Source: Bacteroidales bacterium
Lineage (GTDB): Bacteria; Bacteroidota; Bacteroidia; Bacteroidales; WCHB1-69
Reading direction: 5' to 3'
Length of the DNA: 61,117 bases
NCBI GenBank assembly: GCA_017651425.1
Contig: JAGCCZ010000065.1
Span: 1-61,117, forward strand
Position 1 is the stretch's first letter. Every line of letters begins with the position of its first letter. The notes under the pieces were generated by a model. That model was not told where the DNA came from. It saw only the letters and a program-made list of their open reading frames with translations, and made no database searches. Positions 60,387-61,117 of the stretch are shown here, in pieces. A program made the position numbers and the translations under genes.

Positions 60387-60648
60387 AAATAACCTGTTTG
60401 CTGTCATTAATTGTCTGGAGAAGAATAGAATTTCGAATAGCCTTGTCCTCCCAAAGGTCTATTTCGCGGCCAAAAAGTTTCTGAAGCGATTCCTGCATCT
60501 CAAGATAGTTGTCCGCATAATCTCTCTCATCAACATCGGTGAAATCGACAACGAAATCGATGTCACTGTCATCACGAAACCTGTCTGTCAACACCGATCC
60601 GAAAACAGCGAGAGTCTTAACCTTGTGCTTTTGACAGATTGTTTTTGA
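60379..60648 (-). CDS. MNT-type minimal nucleotidyltransferase, start unclear
   Basis: The frame is open from 60648 but has no ATG before the core. It reads QKHKVKTLAVFGSVLTDRF, then DDSDIDFVVDF. The catalytic GS(x)10DxD motif is intact. The end (LFGREIDLWEDKAIRNSILL, INDSKQVIYG) is normal for the family. Members AMPylate a HEPN toxin partner and act as antitoxins. Start codon options are GTG at 60594, which would cut the GS motif, or a non-ATG codon upstream, so the 5' end may be damaged. Confidence 0.6.
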   Translation of the reverse strand, partial: SKTICQKHKVKTLAVFGSVLTDRFRDDSDIDFVVDFTDVDERDYADNYLEMQESLQKLFGREIDLWEDKAIRNSILLQTINDSKQVIYG

Positions 60649-60682
60649 TTAAACGTTTATAAAAGCAGACCCATCCCTAAAA

Positions 60683-61117
60683 TCATTGTCTTTTCGAAAT
60701 TTCAGTGTAAAGTGCCAATCCTTTCTCAGTAAGGTAATAGGCTTGGTCTGGGCGTTTCGGAGCATCAGGATAGAGCATTTGAACATACCCGTTTTCCATA
60801 GATGGAACAAGATAACGTTTGCGGAAATTATCCTCTCCTTTTAATTGAAGAGATACCATTATTTCATTAGCAGAAATCGTATTCCCACGAACCGCTAAAA
60901 CCACTTTTTTTATCTTACCATCTACTTCACCTCTTACTTCACCTCTTACTTCACCTTCTTCTTGTACTCTTTCTTTTACTTCTGGTCGCCAAAGAACAAC
61001 CCGAAAATCATCATCTTGGTGGAATTCCGGTTTACGGAGTCCATATTCTAAACAGTGGTCGATTATATCGGTGGTACCTGTTCCCATTTGTTCTATATAG
61101 CCGGAAAGATAAACGGG
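60683..61117 (-). CDS. AlbA_2-type ATP-binding regulator, C-terminal part (partial at right edge)
   Basis: The frame is open to the right edge. The visible part starts YLSGYIEQMGTGTTDIIDHC, the end of the GHKL-like domain of AlbA_2/Schlafen-type proteins. Then come RKPEF..DDDFRVVLWRP, a repeat-encoded linker (GEVRGEVRGEVDGKIKK) and a winged helix (NTISANEIMVSLQLKGEDNF, KRPDQAYYLTEKGLALY). It has the same plan as the gene at 13418, including a 12-base tandem repeat in the linker, but the sequences differ. Confidence 0.8.
   Translation of the reverse strand, partial: PVYLSGYIEQMGTGTTDIIDHCLEYGLRKPEFHQDDDFRVVLWRPEVKERVQEEGEVRGEVRGEVDGKIKKVVLAVRGNTISANEIMVSLQLKGEDNFRKRYLVPSMENGYVQMLYPDAPKRPDQAYYLTEKGLALYTEISKRQ
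60926..60961. repeat. 12-base tandem repeats in the linker of the second AlbA_2-type gene
   Basis: Three units TTCACCTCTTAC, TTCACCTCTTAC, TTCACCTTCTTC, in frame, encoding the repeated GEVR block. Confidence 0.8.

Overview
The window looks like a chromosomal segment of an anaerobic Bacteroidota, most likely Bacteroidales. The evidence is as follows. Almost every transcription unit starts with the phylum's TAnnTTTG -7 box and lacks a strong Shine-Dalgarno sequence. There is a type IX secretion gene (porQ) and a cargo protein with a T9SS sorting domain. There is a SusB-type GH97 glucosidase, a 78-residue ATP synthase epsilon subunit, and a desulfoferrodoxin/rubrerythrin pair. No rRNA, phage, IS transposase or CRISPR array was seen.

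Layout. 0-1.4 kb: 3' end of an RHS-type polymorphic toxin gene with a probable lipoprotein immunity partner. 1.5-5.1 kb (minus): pyrH-2TM-frr-gcvH and rpsF-rpsR-rplI, separated by a small promoter-plus-terminator unit of unknown content. 5.3-11.2 kb (plus): envelope operon with an Omp85-like barrel, murB, a small lipoprotein and an AsmA-family protein. 11.3-19.7 kb (mostly minus): atpDC, tRNA-Gly, an AlbA-type ATP-binding regulator, an ABC exporter, an RseC-kinase fusion, radA and a PepSY-like lipoprotein. 20-29.2 kb: GT39-like transferase, T9SS beta-helix protein, alpha/beta hydrolase, and nadD-rlmD-GH97. 29.2-32.5 kb: an AT-rich accessory island with repeated cassettes. 32.5-47.1 kb: YitT, purA with a tandem TldD-like protein, pyrBI, tRNA-Cys, TPM protein, oxidative-stress pair, porQ, DegT aminotransferase, TonB-domain protein and a HerA-like ATPase. 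47.2-61.1 kb: a giant alpha-2-macroglobulin, acetyltransferase, GH114-like lipoprotein, several unknowns, SWIM protein, a decayed MNT toxin-antitoxin locus and a second AlbA-type regulator running off the right edge.

The most interesting region is 29.2-32.5 kb. A 48-residue Cys-rich peptide (ending in the motif FGECC(D/G)CPQTQIING) and a protein N-terminus (MNNIMDFWR(N/S)EW) recur there. The copies differ mainly at synonymous third positions, while everything downstream is unrelated between copies and is followed by small secreted proteins. This is the signature of a conserved-head, variable-tail cassette system under selection, and I do not recognise it. A second theme is a family of palindromes (TAGAGACGC/GCGTCTCTA). 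They lie in intergenic gaps but also in frame inside the GH97 and macroglobulin genes, and one supplies the stop codon of a membrane-protein gene.
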